Made by a program: the position numbers and the translations under genes. The notes below the pieces were generated by a model. It was not told where the DNA came from. It searched no databases and saw nothing but the letters and a program-made list of their open reading frames with translations. DNA of 64,000 bases from Lanius collurio (lineage: Eukaryota > Chordata > Aves > Passeriformes > Laniidae), in the NCBI GenBank assembly GCA_020086605.1, contig JACBWW010000020.1:16646776-16710775 (forward strand), in the 5' to 3' direction. Positions 60,716 to 64,000 of this stretch are shown here, piece after piece (the first letter of the stretch is position 1; each line of letters opens with the position of its first letter).

Positions 60716-62319
60716 GTCTTCTCTCTTTGGAAAGTCCCACAGTATCAGCATTGCTCTAGTTTGGCTCTAGTTGAAGTCAGTCAATATGAAGCCGATACTC
60801 CATATATGAAGTAATTACACCATTTTCAAATGGCATTTTACCTTCCTGAAAAGATTGGCACCACTCCAATAAGGATGAAAACACTCTGCATTGTGTTTTG
60901 TCTGATTTCATAATCTTATATAAATACTTATCAAGACATATTTATTCAAATAAAAAGATTCCTTTATGCACATCCCACTGTCTGTTTTTGAAAGCTGTTC
61001 TCTTCTAAGGTTTTGCAAGGCTCTGAATAAACCCAACTTTCATAGTGTTTGCTACACATTGTTCTCGCATTTAGTGTCTGCTCTAAATTAATGTCCTGAT
61101 AAATTATTCTACCTCAGAAATTGTTCTGCTTTCTTTATTCTGTTATTATTTATGACATTTTCACTTTGTGGTTGCAATAGGATGGTAATTTAACCAAGAA
61201 AGCAGAGCTAAATTGCGTGATACGATAATTTTTGCTGGATCTTCAGTAGTCTATTGATGTGACATTGTGATATCTTTGAACTAACATTCACACTAAAATT
61301 AAAAAATGCTGCTTTCAGGGGATGTTGACATAGAACATTTGATGATGCTATACCAGAAAGTGTGCTGTTATATGATGATAGCAAAAAAAGATGACAAATT
61401 ATAGTAGAAACAGAAACAATGAGGGTTTTTTTTTTAATACGAGAAAAATTGGTATGTATGGAACATTTGTCTTAAGAAATTTAGTTTTATGATTTTTTTT
61501 CAAATAGCTAGAGAGTATTACTCATATATGAATCACTGTCATGGTTCTAACTTCATTCATACTTCTAACCTAAAGGTAACTTCAACTGGCAATGCAATTT
61601 TAAGAGCAAGTGTAGGAGGAGAAAGGTGACAGAAGGGTATGAAAGTGATGACAGAGGGTATAATATTTGGCCAGTAAAAATAACCTACATCTTGATCTTG
61701 ATCTACATGGTCTGACGGTAGGAACCACTTTGGACAGATCTCTGTGACTGTGCCAGAATATCCAGGAGGAAGCAGAATGTATCTCAGCACATTTCTGCTC
61801 ACCCGGGGTGAGATGCAGCTTACTAACTTCTCTTGAGTTTTGCTTTAAAGGGCTGTAGCATCCATCCTCACCGAGGTTTGGCACTGGATGTGTGTGGCTG
61901 AGTGGTCTCAGAGGAAAAGAGGACACAACAGGGGTGATGGCTGTGAACTCCTGAAGGAAACTTGAAATTCAGTGTGATGAATTACCAGTTCTTGAGGCTG
62001 CTTTAGAAGACACAACAGATGATGGTCCATGAGCCCTTATGACAAGCTGTTCTCCCTGCTCTACAGAGTGAATTCTGTGAGAGCAGGAGCCCTTCTGTAC
62101 AACTCAGTTTGAAGGGTTGCCTGCCTGTGCTTTAAGTCAAAATGAGATCAGGTTTTTGCCTAATCATTGGTAAACTGCTTTTTTATTAACCTTTTTTTAC
62201 TCCAGCTAATACAAACTTGACTGATTTTCCCACCCAAAGGAAGATGTCTGTGGTTTCTTACATATGCAAAGATGTGTATGATAAACAGAAAGATATATAG
62301 TGTCAATGTATTTATTCAG
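60716..62319. other. Putative intron, nothing recognised
   Basis: Unique AT-rich sequence with one T-run near 61424-61434. No exon with convincing sites on either strand was found. Confidence 0.4.
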
Positions 62320-62417
62320 GGCAAAAGAATCCTTCAATTATACAAAATTGACCAGTGGAAACAAATACTTCAAAAAAGGGCCATGCTTAAGACCTTCTGA
62401 AATTGGCATTTTCAAAG
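62320..62417 (+). CDS. Candidate internal exon 7 of the main chain
   Basis: The acceptor CAATGTATTTATTCAG is moderate and the donor TTCAAAG|GTACAG good. Taking the two bases carried from 60530 completes a leucine codon, and the frame then reads AKESFNYTKLTSGNKYFKKG and PCLRPSEIGIFK. It adds another N-Y-T sequon and a cysteine, the same flavour as the preceding exon. One base is left over, so coding should continue downstream. A 22-base segment at 63647-63668 with a good acceptor would be in phase but is too short to accept. Confidence 0.37.
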
Positions 62418-64000
62418 GTACAGCACAGATTGGGGATAAATTACAAAGGTCATGTGGGGACAGAGAAGTGTCTTTTGTCTGTGCAGTCACCCCAAGTAAA
62501 TCAGCAGAACCAGATTCCTTCCTTCTTCAGAATTTAATCTCTGCCCTCTTCATCTTGATCCTTTGCAGGTTTCTCACCTTTCCTCCATATCCACAGCTAC
62601 ACTCACATGTCTGCAAACCTCCCACCTTCCCCATCTGCACTCTCCTCCTCAGCCTGGCTCAGTGTGTGCCACATTCCTATGGAGTCAGCACAAGGCATAA
62701 TCTGCTTCTTTCCTCACTCTCTAACACTGCTGTGGAGATGCAGTCTCCTCCTCACTTATCTTTCACATGTTGTTGACTTGTCCAACAGATCTCTAGGAAA
62801 CAGATCTCCTGCTCTTAATACTGGAACGGGAATATTGCTTTCTTGTCAACATACAAGTCTATTAAATCTTCTGACATGATTCGGAGTTTTATGACATGGA
62901 AGAAATCTCAAAATAACTGATCCCACTTTTACTACTCTAAGACTGTAGTGTACAGTGTATGTTGTATCATCCTGTCTCCCCTCAGATATAAGCCATTATT
63001 CACAAACGTGTTTCTGTCTTAGTTGCATTACTGTGCACCATAATATTTTTTCCTTTTTTTTTTATTTTTTATCTGGTTTTGCCTAAAGTTTTCCAGACTC
63101 CAAATTTTACTCTGCTTTTACTTCTCTCAGCAATTTGAATTTAGCTCCTCTTTGCTTTTGATGCTTTCCTGCTTCATGATCTGAACAACAATGACCATTG
63201 TGAAAGCAAACAAATTTTCAGTCTTTACTTAGTAAAGAACAGATTGAAAAGCAGTATACCATTTCCTCTGAAAATGTCTGGTTTTTTTCCCCTGCCAAAA
63301 TTTCATCAAAAGAAATGGAACACTTCTTTCATTTCCAGTTTCTCAACGTGTCTTAGTTTTCTGCCACTGCCATATGCAGCCTGAATTACTCTCCATTGCT
63401 GAGGAATTTCGTATCAAACACTGAAGAGAGCCAGCAAATACAGCAACAGCATCAAATACACTGAAGCAGTGGAAAAGCACAGAAGAAAATAATTACCACT
63501 TTATTGGTGTCATTAGGCTAGACTGACACAGTCCCTTTTGGCACACCATCTGTCTTAGATTAAAATGGAAAAGTTTCTTATTAAATGATGCATTTGCAAG
63601 GGGTTCACAGCTGGAGAACTAACCAAATCTTTTAACATCTGTTCAGACCAAAGAGATCTACACCTAAGGTACCTTTGAAAGAATATTCTTGAAATGTTGC
63701 TTTACTTCAATGCCAGAATGGGTTGTTCATTACTGTTGTCTATTTGCTATTCTACATTTAATAATGAGGTTATTGAATGGGACTGTGAAAGGAACACCCA
63801 GTGGACAGAGTGGGCTCGTATGACCTGAGAAGGCCTGCAAACATCTCTGTGATTTTTAACTTCCCAAGTACATTTCAGGTTTTCAAACCTATGTGACGCG
63901 AGATCTTGAATTTTGACAGCTGTAAGAAGGCTGTGACTGTGAAAAGAGAAGGATGTTATGAGATCCCCAGCACTGCTTAGTCATGAATCTTGCTTTGCCA
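62418..64000. other. Unique AT-rich sequence to the window end
   Basis: No convincing next exon of the + strand chain appears before the end, apart from the unaccepted 22-base segment at 63647-63668. Pyrimidine-rich stretches at 62500-62760 carry open frames without donors. Confidence 0.4.

Noticed and set aside
1..64000. CRISPR arrays, bacterial operons, rRNA, tRNA or phage genes
   Set aside because: No regular spaced repeats, no dense long reading frames and no structural RNA signatures were found. The retroposon content shows vertebrate nuclear DNA.

Overview
This window looks like intron-rich, gene-poor nuclear DNA from a bird, possibly a songbird. The main evidence is at least four, and probably five, CR1 retroposon fragments. 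Several end in the avian-type 3' signature (ATTCTATGATTGTATG, or its complement ATCACAGAATCATAGAAT). There is also a 0.47-kb LTR-like element, an older LTR-like repeat built of diverged GC-rich units, and two degraded MIR-like remnants. Overall density of interspersed repeats is low, as expected for a bird. Nothing bacterial, phage-like or CRISPR-like is present. The species cannot be read from the sequence.

No gene could be named. The best-supported coding signal is a set of seven candidate + strand exons: 41959-42016, 44792-44938, 55779-56032, 56525-56598, 57285-57359, 60320-60530 and 62320-62417. Each has GT/AG boundaries and one reading frame that stays open, and the codon phase matches at all six junctions. 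Joined, they give about 305 codons without a stop. The predicted product is cysteine-containing, with several N-glycosylation sequons in its last third, so an extracellular or lumenal protein is plausible. I do not recognise the family. Weaker candidates lie upstream (8383, 14020, 19632, 33386) and between the second and third exons (45267, 47158, 49714, 49859). If the upstream ones are real, most of the window is intron of one large gene. Vertebrate introns contain many pseudo-exons, so all of these are hypotheses.

Layout. 1-7 kb: AT-rich unique sequence, an 18-bp perfect palindrome, a CpG-bearing patch at 3.6-3.8 kb and a nested duplication at 4.2-5.3 kb. 7-20 kb: unique sequence with T/G-rich tracts, an LTR-like repeat at 12.9-13.3 kb and low-confidence exons. 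20-28 kb: LTR-like element, 35-bp hairpin, MIR-like remnant and two CR1 copies in opposite orientations. 28-42 kb: mostly featureless except for an isolated CpG island at 35.1-35.5 kb, a CR1 end and blocks that resemble conserved noncoding elements. 42-64 kb: the main exon chain, two CR1 3' ends, a second MIR-like remnant, and a (CCCTT)n microsatellite that runs into a 400-base assembly gap (52741-53140).

The short ATG-initiated reading frames found throughout both strands are of the length expected by chance, and almost all are left out. No tRNA, rRNA or other structured RNA gene was recognised.
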